NCBI GenBank assembly: GCA_025916675.1
Contig: CP098402.1
Span: 367,205 to 431,204 of the forward strand
Origin: Phycisphaera sp.
GTDB taxonomy: Bacteria > Planctomycetota > Phycisphaerae > Phycisphaerales > UBA1924
Reading direction: 5' to 3'
DNA: 64,000 nucleotides
Of the stretch, positions 55,737-64,000 are shown in pieces. Numbering within the stretch: position 1 is the stretch's first letter; each line of letters opens with the position of its first letter. The notes below the pieces were generated by a model. That model did no database searches and was not told the origin of the DNA. It was given only the letters and a program-made list of their open reading frames with translations. Position numbers and translations under genes: made by a program.

Positions 55737-58700
55737 ATGCCCACCAGCCGTCACACGAGCGCCCCCATCAGCCGCCTGACCGACCTGTTCCGTCGCGCGG
55801 GAGCCGCCCGATCGGCGGGTACCCCGTCGCCGGCGATGGTCGAGACCCTCGAGCCTCGCGTGCTGCTTTCGGCGGTGGTCGAGTTGCCCGAAGGCATCGA
55901 GGTCCGCCCCTGGAAGGGCGGTGAGGTCGCGGCTGTCGAGGATTCGTGGATCGCGACCTTCGATCGCTCGGTCACGAAGGAGACGCTGACGGCCGAATTC
56001 AGCAAGGTGATCGGCGAACTTGGCATCGCGATTGATGGCTACATGTTCCGCGGCAGCCGGTTCATCGAGTTCCTGACGCCCGATCCGCTCAATGAGCGTG
56101 CGATCGACTGGGTGCGGGACCGGATGGGCAATCTGGTGAACATCGAGCCCAACGTGGCCTACCAACCCACGCGCGTGGCCAACGACGAGTTGAACGGAGG
56201 TGCCTGGTGGGTGGACAACGTGGGCCAGCCCATCCCAGGCCAGCCGCAGGGCACGGTGGGCGCTGATATCAGCCTCGAGGAGGCGTGGGAGACGACGACC
56301 GGTTCGAGCGGTGTGGTCATCGCCGTGGTCGATACGGGCGTGGAGTGGTACCACGAGGACCTGGCCGACAACATCTGGTCGAACGCCGGCGAGATTCCGG
56401 GTAACGGCATCGACGACGACGGCAACGGATTCGTGGATGACATCCGCGGTTGGGACTTTGGCACGGCGACGTTTGGCCCTGGGGGCACCGGCCAGTTCGG
56501 TGGTGACAACGATCCGGACGATACGGCCATGGGCGGCGGCCACGGTACCGCCGTTGCGGGCACTATTGGTGCCGTTGGCAACAACGGCATCGGCATCGCG
56601 GGTGTGAACTGGGACGTTTCGATCCTGCCGATCAAGATCGCCGAGGAGGGTGGCTCGCTCGTTGGTGGCGCCATCATCGCTGGGCACAACTATCTGACCG
56701 ATCTGATCCTGAGCGGCGTGAACATCGTCGCGAGCAACAACAGTTATGGCGCGTTCAGCCCGTCGTTCTTCGAGGAGTTCGAGGAGTTCGACTTCGAGCG
56801 CGAGGCGATCGAGGACTTCATCGCGGCGGGCGCCACGTTCGTTGCCTCGGCCGGCAACGACAGCAACGACAACGACGACACGTTTACCACTTTCCCTGCG
56901 GCATACAACCTGCCGGGTATCGTGTCGGTCGCGGCCACGAACAACCGCGACGAGCTGGCCGGCTTCTCGAACTTCGGCGAGACGACGGTGGATGTGGCGG
57001 CGCCGGGCGAGGCCATCCTGACCACGGCGGTCAACGGCACGTACACGTTCATCGACGGCACTTCGTTCTCCGGCCCGATCGTTGCGGGCGTTGTTGGCTT
57101 GATGAAGACCATCCGCCCCGACCTGACCCCCGAGCAGGTGACGCAGGCGTTGATCGATTCTTCCGATCCGATCGCGGCGTTGCAGGATCGTGTGATCGCC
57201 GATGGGCGCGTCAACGCGGCCCGGGCGTTGCAGATCATCACGACCGACGGCCCGCTGGTGCTGCAGGTCAGCCCCGGGCAGATTGCCGGCTCGCCGGTGA
57301 ACCAGGTCCAGGTGTCGTTCAGTGAGCCGGTGCAGGCGCTGCCTGTCGATATCCTGAGCCGCCTGTCGCTGGTCCGGTCGGGCGGTGACGGTGGCTTTTT
57401 CGATGGCAACGAGGTCACGGTGAATCTTTCGACCGCGACGCTTGACGCCACGCGCACCGTGATGACGATCACGCCCATTGGTTCGTTGAGCGCGATCGAT
57501 GACTACCGCCTGACGATCGACAACACCGCCATCGTGGATGATGAGGGCAACTTCCTCAACGGCGATTCCACGAGCGGTGCGGACGAGGTTTACGAGTTCG
57601 AGTTGATCCTTGCTCCGGGCATCGGCGAGCCCAACGACCGGCTCTCGACCGCGACTCCGGCGATCATCCCCGGTGGTGGGGATGGCACGGTGACCTTCTC
57701 GGGTCGCACCATCGGTGATGGCGTGAACGGTGGGCTCGATGTCGATCTTTATCGTCTCGAGCTGCCCCGGGGCGGCTTGATCTCGGCTCGCGTGCTGGCC
57801 CAGCAGTTGCCCACGCCGAGCAACCTTGATGGCGTGCTGCGGCTGTTCGACGCCGCCGGCCAGGAACTGGCCATCAACGACCAGTTCTTCGGTAACGACC
57901 CGTTCATCGACTTCTTCGTGCCCAGCGGTGGCATCTACTACGTTGGTGTCAGCGGCTTCGGGAACGAGGGGTACCTGCCCTTGGTGCCCGCCAGCGGCCA
58001 GAGCCAGTCGACTGGCAACTATGACTTGCGGCTCGACGTTGCCCTGATCGGTGACTCCGAGGTGAGCTTGGGGAACGCCTTTGGTGTTCCGGGCGTGACG
58101 GTGCCCGACCAGAGTGTGCTGATCGATTCGATCTTTGTGAGCGACGCACGCGAGGTCCGTGATGTCAACGTCACGATCAACATCAACCACGACTTCGTGA
58201 GTGATCTCAGGGTGAGCCTTGTTGGGCCGCAGGGCCAGGAAGTCCAGCTGTTTGGCGGTATCGGCGCGGATGCCGATGACGTGACGTCAGCGGTCTTCGA
58301 TGATGACGCGTCGCGCAGCATCACGAGCGCGACCGCCGCGGACGCGCCGTTCACCGGTGATTGGCGTCCGCAAGAGTCGCTGGATGTGTACAACAACAAC
58401 TCTGCCGCAGGCACGTGGCAGCTCGTGATCCGCGACACGAAGGGCAACGACATCGGCAGCCTGCTGGGCTGGACGCTCGACTTCACGCTCGAGAACGACA
58501 TCTTCGGTCCCTTTGAGCTCAACGACACACTGACGACGGCCCGGTTGATCGAGCCGGCGTTGGGCGTGGTGAACTTGAATGCCTTCATCGGCGATGGTGG
58601 CTTTGGTGCGTTCGACGTGGACATCTACCAGTTCGAGGCCGCCGCGGGCAGCACCTTTAACGTCGCAGCAACCTCAGGCGGCGTTGCCGACCTAGCGATC

Positions 58701-61187
58701 CGCTTGTTCGACGACGAGGGCAACGAATTGCAGGCCTCGAACCCCGCGGGCGAGCGCGATGCGGCCATCAACGGCTTCGTATTCGTCGACGGCGGTACGT
58801 ACTTCATCGGCGTGAGCGATTCGGTGCGTGCGGTGGCCCCGAGCGCGTACGACCCGACGGTCGTTGGCTCTGGCGGCGAGGGCGAAACCGTTGGCGGGTA
58901 CAGCCTGGAGGTGCAACTCGCTTCGGGTGTGAGCGACCCGGGTGTGGCGCTCAGCGGCGACCGTCTGGATGCGGGCGTCTCGGCCAGTGGCGCGTGGGGC
59001 TTCGATGGCACCGGTATCGTGTTTGGCGGTACGGAGTTCATCCCTGGTATCGGCGGTGGCCGTCCGGCGTTCTTTGGTTTGGGATCGGCTTCTGGCGCGT
59101 TCGTCAACGATGGGGCGGGTTCGAGCCAGGACGTGCCGTTCAACGTCACCAGCCAGTCGACGCCGGGCGTCAATCGGGTGGCCATCGGCGGCGTGTCGAA
59201 CGGTTTCCGGGTCGATCGCAGCATCAGCTATGGCCTTGGCGACAACTTCATTGCCATCGACGTGGTGCTCACCAACACGACCGATCGCCGCATCAACGAC
59301 GTGCTGTGGGCCGAGGGCTTCAACCCCGACCAGAATATTGGCACGACGGGCAGCCTGTTCACGATCAACGATGTCGTTGACGGTCAGCCCATGGCCATCG
59401 CGACCGGTTCGGATGGGCTCTCGATCGGGCTGGCGGCCGACCCGACCGACGCCCGTGCTTCGGCGTTCTTCGCGTCGCTCTCAGCCGACGTGCGCAACCC
59501 GCAGAGCGTGATCGACCGCATGGTTCCCGATCCCGACGGTGTGGCGAGCGACCTGACGATGGCACTGTCGTACGACCTGGGCGACGTCGATCCGGGGCAG
59601 AGCACGACGATGCGGTATTTCGTCTTCCTGAGTGATCAGGGCCAGGCGGGTATCGATGGGGCCAACGGACTGCAGGCGACCGCCACGGCCACACGGGCCG
59701 ACGGCATGCGTTTGGATCAGGGCCTGCTGACCTACGACCCGACGGCACCGGCCGACGACAGCGAGGGGTTGGCCGATCTGGCGTTCCGCCAGTATTATCC
59801 CGAGGGCTTCGCGAACGATCGTGCGAGCACGTTCGTGCCGCTGACCAACTTCACCAACACCGATGGCCGCGTGGTGGTCATCGTGCGGTACGAGGACCCG
59901 AGCATCGGCATCCGCGATCAGGTGATCTTCGACGGCATGGTGGACGCGAACACGCGCAGCCCCGACGCCCTGACGATCACTACGCCCGAGCTGTACGCGA
60001 TGGGCAGCGCGACCAACGTGTTCAACGAGACGACGGGCCTGACCGATGGCGTGTTCAAGGACACGCCCTATGCCCTGGAGATCCGCTCTTCGGTGCCCGT
60101 TGCCGCGACCATGAGCCACTTTGACTTTGGTTCGTCGACTGGAGAGGCGTTCAGCGGTACGGCCAGCGAGGTGTGGAGCTTTGCCAGCGTTTCGATTGGC
60201 GAGGGCAGCAGCGACTTCGTGACGTTCCAGAACACCACGGGCGAGACGACGAAGGTCAGCCTGTTCCTGTTCCCGTTGACCGGGCAGGGCGGGTCGAGCG
60301 CGGCTGTCGAGTTGGTGTACACGCTCGAGGGCTTCCGCCGTGGCGGTTGGAACTTCAACAACGAGTTGGCCAACGGGCAGCTTGCCGGGCAGATCCAGCC
60401 GGGGCAGTATGGTGTGTCACTGATCGCGACCGAGCCGATCGTGGCGGCGTCGAGCAGCTTCAGCAATGGTGCCGGCGCGGCGCAGCTGGGCGAGCCCAAC
60501 CTGGGTCGCACGCAGGGCGCGATCGCCGAGGGCCAGATTGGCCAGACGAGTACGGACGAGACCATCAGCGTGTTCAACCCATCGTCGAGCGAGGCGACGG
60601 TTACGCTGCAGTTCATCTTCGAGAGCGGCGGGGCCATCCGCCAGACGGTCGAGGTGGACCCGGGCCGCGTGAGCCTGGTGCAGGTCGAGGATATCGCGTT
60701 GTTCCCGACGGGCACACCGTATGGCGTGTTCTACGAGAGCGACCAGGCGGTGGTGGTGGCCAGCAGCACGCGTGGGCTGGGCGACTCGCTGAGCTCGGCG
60801 ACGGCCAACGACGCCCACAGCCTGTGGGGCTTCAGCGAGGGCTTCGCGCCGTTGCAGGCCGGGCAGGTGCAGGAGTACGTGCGGGTGTACAACCCGGGGC
60901 TGAACGACAGCCTGCTGGAGATCACCTTCCGCTTCACCGATGGCAGCACCGAGACGTTCCGCCGCGTGGCGGGGGCGTCGCGGGTGAGCGAGTTCAACCT
61001 GCGTGACTTCATCAGCACGAACCGCTTCGCGGCGGCGCAGGCCGATGGGGCGGCGGGCGTGTTCTACGGCTTCACGGTGAAGAGTTCGAGCGGCATCGTG
61101 GCGTACCAGGGCCGGACCGACAGCTTCTTCGGCGGTGGGTTCGGGACGCTGGGCACGCCGCTGGGTATCACCAGCGACATCGCCTGA
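55737..61187 (+). CDS. Giant secreted subtilisin-like (S8) protease with LEPR-XLL motif
   Basis: A 1816-aa surface or secreted protease. The N-terminus is long and Arg/Ser-rich (MPTSRHTSAPISRLTDLFRR) and carries METLEPRVLLSA-type (VETLEPRVLLSA, residues ~38-49), the planctomycete LEPR-XLL motif linked to export of giant proteins. The S8 domain has the triad Asp199 (VVDTGVEWYHE), His269 (GGGHGTAVAG) and Ser443 (GTSFSGPIVAG). Pre-peptidase C-terminal domains follow (about 620-760 and 935-1060), with a P/Homo-B domain between (about 780-930: INHDFVSDLRVSLVGPQGQE, AGTWQLVIRDTKGNDIGSLL). The last 750 residues are beta-rich and unrecognised. The length is twice that of typical S8 proteases. Confidence 0.88.
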   Translation: MPTSRHTSAPISRLTDLFRRAGAARSAGTPSPAMVETLEPRVLLSAVVELPEGIEVRPWKGGEVAAVEDSWIATFDRSVTKETLTAEFSKVIGELGIAIDGYMFRGSRFIEFLTPDPLNERAIDWVRDRMGNLVNIEPNVAYQPTRVANDELNGGAWWVDNVGQPIPGQPQGTVGADISLEEAWETTTGSSGVVIAVVDTGVEWYHEDLADNIWSNAGEIPGNGIDDDGNGFVDDIRGWDFGTATFGPGGTGQFGGDNDPDDTAMGGGHGTAVAGTIGAVGNNGIGIAGVNWDVSILPIKIAEEGGSLVGGAIIAGHNYLTDLILSGVNIVASNNSYGAFSPSFFEEFEEFDFEREAIEDFIAAGATFVASAGNDSNDNDDTFTTFPAAYNLPGIVSVAATNNRDELAGFSNFGETTVDVAAPGEAILTTAVNGTYTFIDGTSFSGPIVAGVVGLMKTIRPDLTPEQVTQALIDSSDPIAALQDRVIADGRVNAARALQIITTDGPLVLQVSPGQIAGSPVNQVQVSFSEPVQALPVDILSRLSLVRSGGDGGFFDGNEVTVNLSTATLDATRTVMTITPIGSLSAIDDYRLTIDNTAIVDDEGNFLNGDSTSGADEVYEFELILAPGIGEPNDRLSTATPAIIPGGGDGTVTFSGRTIGDGVNGGLDVDLYRLELPRGGLISARVLAQQLPTPSNLDGVLRLFDAAGQELAINDQFFGNDPFIDFFVPSGGIYYVGVSGFGNEGYLPLVPASGQSQSTGNYDLRLDVALIGDSEVSLGNAFGVPGVTVPDQSVLIDSIFVSDAREVRDVNVTININHDFVSDLRVSLVGPQGQEVQLFGGIGADADDVTSAVFDDDASRSITSATAADAPFTGDWRPQESLDVYNNNSAAGTWQLVIRDTKGNDIGSLLGWTLDFTLENDIFGPFELNDTLTTARLIEPALGVVNLNAFIGDGGFGAFDVDIYQFEAAAGSTFNVAATSGGVADLAIRLFDDEGNELQASNPAGERDAAINGFVFVDGGTYFIGVSDSVRAVAPSAYDPTVVGSGGEGETVGGYSLEVQLASGVSDPGVALSGDRLDAGVSASGAWGFDGTGIVFGGTEFIPGIGGGRPAFFGLGSASGAFVNDGAGSSQDVPFNVTSQSTPGVNRVAIGGVSNGFRVDRSISYGLGDNFIAIDVVLTNTTDRRINDVLWAEGFNPDQNIGTTGSLFTINDVVDGQPMAIATGSDGLSIGLAADPTDARASAFFASLSADVRNPQSVIDRMVPDPDGVASDLTMALSYDLGDVDPGQSTTMRYFVFLSDQGQAGIDGANGLQATATATRADGMRLDQGLLTYDPTAPADDSEGLADLAFRQYYPEGFANDRASTFVPLTNFTNTDGRVVVIVRYEDPSIGIRDQVIFDGMVDANTRSPDALTITTPELYAMGSATNVFNETTGLTDGVFKDTPYALEIRSSVPVAATMSHFDFGSSTGEAFSGTASEVWSFASVSIGEGSSDFVTFQNTTGETTKVSLFLFPLTGQGGSSAAVELVYTLEGFRRGGWNFNNELANGQLAGQIQPGQYGVSLIATEPIVAASSSFSNGAGAAQLGEPNLGRTQGAIAEGQIGQTSTDETISVFNPSSSEATVTLQFIFESGGAIRQTVEVDPGRVSLVQVEDIALFPTGTPYGVFYESDQAVVVASSTRGLGDSLSSATANDAHSLWGFSEGFAPLQAGQVQEYVRVYNPGLNDSLLEITFRFTDGSTETFRRVAGASRVSEFNLRDFISTNRFAAAQADGAAGVFYGFTVKSSSGIVAYQGRTDSFFGGGFGTLGTPLGITSDIA

Positions 61188-61223
61188 TCGGTTCGCGATC
61201 GGATCCGGGATTGGGACTGTTCG

Positions 61224-61259
61224 CCCGCGTCGATTGGTGTGATCGACGCGGGTTTTTTT
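61224..61259 (+). terminator. Rho-independent terminator after the giant protease
   Basis: CCCGCGTCGAT (61224-61234) and ATCGACGCGGG (61242-61252) form a perfect 11-bp stem with loop TGGTGTG, followed by seven T residues. It is 36 bp after the stop codon. Confidence 0.93.
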
Positions 61260-61302
61260 GGGCAAAGACCATCCTTCGCGCTGCGATGACGGAGCTTCTG
61301 GG

Positions 61303-61428
61303 TTGGCTATTGTGGGCCTCGTGGCCACGCCCTTGTTGGTGGTGTGTGGTGGGATCGCGTGGCGTCTGGGTAGGGATCGAGTCCGGCTCGTTGCCTTTGG
61401 GCCGTGGGCGGCGTTGGATACGCCATGA
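61303..61428 (+). CDS. Possible 41-aa membrane peptide coupled to the dehydrogenase gene
   Basis: A TTG at 61303, preceded by GGAG eight bases upstream, opens a 41-codon frame ending in TGA that overlaps the dehydrogenase ATG (ATGA). It reads as one hydrophobic helix (LAIVGLVATPLLVVCGGIAW) with a basic tail (RLGRDRVRLVAFGPWAALDT). An internal GTG at 61312 is an alternative start. A stop/start overlap and a membrane-helix composition argue for a real micro-ORF, but there is no homology evidence. Confidence 0.3.
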   Translation: MAIVGLVATPLLVVCGGIAWRLGRDRVRLVAFGPWAALDTP

Positions 61429-62429
61429 GGGCACTGGTCTACAGCACGCGCGCGTTCGACAAGCGGGCCCTGGAAGAGGCGAATGGCGACCGGCACAAAC
61501 TCGGGTTCGTCGAAGCGTCGCTACGGGAAACAACCGCCCTGCTGGCCGAAGGATACGAGGCGGTGGTCATCTTCAGCCAGGATGAGGCGCCGGCGGCCGT
61601 GCTAGAACGGCTTAAGGTCGCCGGCGTGCGTCTGGTGGCCCTGCGAGCGGCGGGGTTTAACCAGGTCGACCTGGAGATCGCCCAGCGGCTTGGCATCGCC
61701 GTGGCACGGGTGCCTGCGTACTCGCCGCACGCGGTAGCCGAACATGCGGTGGCGCTCATGCTGTGTCTGAATCGCAAGATCCATCGGGCGTACAACCGCG
61801 TGCGCGAGCGGAATTTTGCGCTCGAAGGCCTGATGGGATTCGATATGCATGGGAAGACCGCTGGGGTCGTGGGGGCGGGCCGCATCGGGTTGGCTGCGTG
61901 CAGTATCTTGCGAGGCTTTGGCTGCCGTGTGCTAGCCTTCGACCCCAAGCCAAGCGAAGAAGCACGCACGCTCGGCGTCGAGTTCGTTGGGCTCGACACG
62001 TTGCTTCGCGAGAGCGACATCGTGAGCCTGCACTGCCCGCTAACGCCCGGGACACGCCACCTGATCGACGGGCGGGCGCTTGCGAGCATGAAGGATGGGG
62101 CGATGCTCATCAACACGAGCCGCGGTGGGGTGGTCGATACGAAAGCGGTGATTGACGCGCTCAAGGCGCGGAGGCTCGGGTCGCTGGGTATCGACGTGTA
62201 CGAGGAGGAAGGCGACCTGTTCTTCAAGGACCTTTCCGGCGAGATCCTGGACGACGAGGTGTTCGCGCGGTTGCTCACCTTTCCCAATGTGCTGATCACC
62301 GGCCACCAGGGCTTCTTCACCCGAGAAGCGCTGGGCAACATCGCACGGACGACCATTAAGAACCTGACGGATTTTGAGGCCGGTGGGCTGGATCCCGAGA
62401 ACACCGTGACGATGGCCATGCTCGCCTAG
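61425..62429 (+). CDS. ldhA: D-2-hydroxyacid dehydrogenase (D-lactate dehydrogenase-like)
   Basis: A 334-aa NAD-dependent reductase of the D-lactate dehydrogenase type, which interconverts pyruvate and D-lactate in fermentation. The NAD motif is GVVGAGRIGLAACSILRGFG; the catalytic Arg is in NTSRGGVVDT, the Glu in DVYEEEGDLFF and the His in TGHQGFFT. LRAAGFNQVDLEIAQRLGIA and RVPAYSPHAVAEHAVALMLC are typical D-LDH blocks, and the DLFF(K)DLSGEILDDEVFARL insertion is diagnostic of the ldhA subgroup. ATG 61425 is chosen over an upstream GTG frame. Its stop overlaps the convergent zinc-ribbon gene by 4 bp. Confidence 0.92.
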   Translation: MRALVYSTRAFDKRALEEANGDRHKLGFVEASLRETTALLAEGYEAVVIFSQDEAPAAVLERLKVAGVRLVALRAAGFNQVDLEIAQRLGIAVARVPAYSPHAVAEHAVALMLCLNRKIHRAYNRVRERNFALEGLMGFDMHGKTAGVVGAGRIGLAACSILRGFGCRVLAFDPKPSEEARTLGVEFVGLDTLLRESDIVSLHCPLTPGTRHLIDGRALASMKDGAMLINTSRGGVVDTKAVIDALKARRLGSLGIDVYEEEGDLFFKDLSGEILDDEVFARLLTFPNVLITGHQGFFTREALGNIARTTIKNLTDFEAGGLDPENTVTMAMLA

Positions 62430-63463
62430 GCGGGCGCCCTGGCGTTGCCGCATTCGGGGCAGGTGGTGAGGCCTTGGATGTCGTAGCCGCAGGCTTCGCA
62501 GAGGCCGCGTTTGCGGCGGCGTTTTTTGGTGCCCAGGAGGTGGGTGCCGCCGGCGATGGTGAGCCAGAGCAGGGCGATGGTGCCGGCGTAGGCGGCGGTG
62601 TTGGCGGCGAAGCCGGGCCAGAGGGGCATGAGGGGGAGGCTGTGGTGGCCCAGCGGGTGGAGCATGGGGTGCTGGGGCTGGTGGTGGAGGATGAGGCCGC
62701 CCTTGAGGCCGTGGCGGAGGCTGACGAGTGGCATGTCTTCGACGCGCTCGATGGGTGGGCGTGGGCCGATGGCGTACTGCTCGGTCATCATGGCGTCCAT
62801 GGGCCAGCCGCAGCGTTGGGCGGACCAGCGTTCGACGGGGCGGTGGAGGGCGTGGAGGGATTGGTCGCGGCTGCGTCGGAAGGAGGAGGCGGCGAACCAG
62901 CCGGGGGCGTGCGCGAAGTAGCGAGCAGGATCGAACCAGTGGGACTTGAGTGGATCAATGTCGATGGTGCAGTCGGGGACGATGGTTTGGCTCAGCTCGT
63001 ATAGCGGTTCGTTTGGGTTGATCCAGGTGAATTCGTTCGGATGAAGTCGGTAGTGGGCGGAAGGAATCAACGGGGGATTCTTTGGAATGGCATCGCGGTG
63101 GACGGTCTGCGAGTAATCCCACTCGTTTCTATGAATCCAACTCCTGCCGTCACGCTGTATGATGAACCACGGAACTTCCGGCACATGGTGGACATCGATG
63201 GGCACCGATGGCGGTGTGTCGTTCGAGAGATAGAACACGGTCGACTCGAAGATGCCATTGCCTTGGTAGTGGTAATCGAGTGGCGTGATATTTGTGGACG
63301 GATCGATGGACCATGCGGCCATTGACGCCGAGGCTCGGAATGCCCGCCATTGCAGGATCCAACTCGACGCGACCGTGAGGAGTACGCCTGCGAGGAGGAC
63401 GAGGGTGATTCGGCGGGGCCAGCGCCAGTGGCTGGGTTTGCGTTGGTTGGGGTGTTTGGTCAT
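62426..63463 (-). CDS. Membrane protein with C-terminal zinc ribbon, copy 1
   Basis: A 345-aa protein of a planctomycete-type family without known function. One N-terminal helix (WPRRITLVLLAGVLLTVASS) and a C-terminal helix (AAYAGTIALLWLTIAGGTHL) bracket a large soluble region of about 230 residues, Trp/His-rich, with no recognised domain. The C-terminus is a zinc ribbon CEACGYDIQGL-TTCPECGN. Base composition is slightly lower in GC than for the neighbouring metabolic genes. It follows the next gene in the same operon by 3 bp. Confidence 0.65.
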   Translation of the reverse strand: MTKHPNQRKPSHWRWPRRITLVLLAGVLLTVASSWILQWRAFRASASMAAWSIDPSTNITPLDYHYQGNGIFESTVFYLSNDTPPSVPIDVHHVPEVPWFIIQRDGRSWIHRNEWDYSQTVHRDAIPKNPPLIPSAHYRLHPNEFTWINPNEPLYELSQTIVPDCTIDIDPLKSHWFDPARYFAHAPGWFAASSFRRSRDQSLHALHRPVERWSAQRCGWPMDAMMTEQYAIGPRPPIERVEDMPLVSLRHGLKGGLILHHQPQHPMLHPLGHHSLPLMPLWPGFAANTAAYAGTIALLWLTIAGGTHLLGTKKRRRKRGLCEACGYDIQGLTTCPECGNARAPA

Positions 63464-63466
63464 GGG

Positions 63467-64000
63467 CTAGGCGTCCCCTTCCACGGGCGTGCCGCACTCG
63501 GGGCATTGTTCGAGGCCTCGCACGTCGTAGCGGCAGGTTTGGCATTGCCCGGGGTAGTGGCGGTTGAGGAGGCGGTCTCGCCAGGCGCGGAGGTGGAGGT
63601 CGGTGCGGCCGAGGATGGGGAGGATGAAGAGGCCCGCGAGGAGGGCGAGGGTGAGGGTGTTTCGAAGGTAGCCGGTCCAGATGATGGAGGTCTCGGTGTC
63701 CTTGCCTTGTGCATAGAGGCGGCGGATATCGTTGAATTCTGACCAATTTCGGAATTCATGGTCTGCTGGCAGTTCGTCGTAGCGTTCGACGAATCTGGAC
63801 ATCATCTTGCTTCGCCTCTCTGGTGTCGTGTCGCCGTGGATGCGGAAAGAGGTCGTTCGTGACGTCACGTGCAGGAGGCCCCGCGTGCGGTTGTGCCACG
63901 TGCTGGCACCACCCATCGGGAGCCAGCGTTCCTGTTCCAGTTGTCGCAGGTCGAGCATCGTTGGGGAGGAAAAACTGCCATAGAGGCCGTGCCACACGAA
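63467..64000 (-). CDS. Membrane protein with C-terminal zinc ribbon, copy 2 (5' end cut by window edge)
   Basis: The frame is open to the right edge, with the visible part encoding about 177 residues. One helix (TGYLRNTLTLALLAGLFILP) precedes a zinc ribbon CQTCRYDVRGL-EQCPECGT at the C-terminus, the same arrangement as in the previous entry, so the two are tandem relatives. The portion before the helix is polar (SRFVERYDELPADHEFRNWS). A GTG at 63997 could be an internal codon; the true start probably lies outside the window. Confidence 0.6.
   Translation of the reverse strand, partial: FVWHGLYGSFSSPTMLDLRQLEQERWLPMGGASTWHNRTRGLLHVTSRTTSFRIHGDTTPERRSKMMSRFVERYDELPADHEFRNWSEFNDIRRLYAQGKDTETSIIWTGYLRNTLTLALLAGLFILPILGRTDLHLRAWRDRLLNRHYPGQCQTCRYDVRGLEQCPECGTPVEGDA

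Noticed and set aside
55671-58190. An 839-codon minus-strand frame opposite the giant protease
   Set aside because: Antisense to an S8 catalytic domain with all three triad residues.

Overview
This GC-rich window reads as chromosome of a planctomycete, most likely class Phycisphaerae. The call rests on several lineage markers. Five secreted proteins end in a paired dockerin-like module closing with Gly-Cys. Two PEP-CTERM-like proteins end in a Pro-Ala-Pro / hydrophobic / Arg-rich tail. A giant protease carries the LEPRVLLSA motif. A Minf_1886-type protein, an ECF sigma/DUF6768 pair and a TatC with an internal insertion are also present. Intergenic spaces carry dispersed repeats whose chance translations (GTEARR, PSPRPSP, NAEVAEGSE, NWQLA-like) I associate with planctomycete genomes. 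Lipid A and Kdo genes (lpxA, kdtA) indicate a Gram-negative envelope. No tRNA, rRNA, CRISPR array, IS element or prophage was seen.

Layout. 1-9 kb: edge sigma factor, tatC-tadA, a phosphatase, a DUF3754 protein, a c-type cytochrome, a dockerin-tailed secreted protein, a lamin-tail protein, a lone nuoE and pyrophosphatase. 9-24 kb: nrdR, mgtE, metF, a low-GC membrane gene, a 21-bp minisatellite, ppx/gppA, ffh, twin PEP-CTERM-like genes, an AI-2E family permease and a 3-methyladenine glycosylase. 24-32 kb: secreted M14 carboxypeptidase and FG-GAP protein (both dockerin-tailed), a TlpA-like thioredoxin protein, SRPBCC and DUF4287/DUF5655 proteins. 32-45 kb: acyl-CoA carboxylase beta, sigma factor/DUF6768, META lipoprotein/ATP-grasp pair, dockerin-tailed 5'-nucleotidase, M14 lipoprotein, lpxA-MBL-methyltransferase operon, lipB, another dockerin-tailed protein and a DUF2254 protein. 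45-55 kb: two pseudopilin-like genes flanking rarA, a second 21-bp minisatellite, feoA-feoB plus a 46-aa companion, plsC, a TraT-like lipoprotein and kdtA. 55-64 kb: the 1816-aa subtilisin-like protease, a 2-hydroxyacid dehydrogenase with a possible coupled micro-ORF, and two zinc-ribbon membrane proteins, the last cut by the window edge.

How it fits together. Most genes are housekeeping, in short operons joined by 1-17 bp overlaps (tatC-tadA, feoA-feoB, lpxA-MBL-methyltransferase, META-ATP-grasp, sigma-DUF6768). Interleaved is a sizeable exported complement that degrades peptides and nucleotides, and much of it shares one C-terminal sorting module. Convergent gene pairs are separated by strong hairpins, some of which belong to repeat families.

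The most interesting non-genic signals are the 25-nt palindromic repeat, the second terminator-like family, the composite repeat islands that supply stop codons to ppx and rarA, and two unrelated minisatellites sharing an exact 21-bp period.
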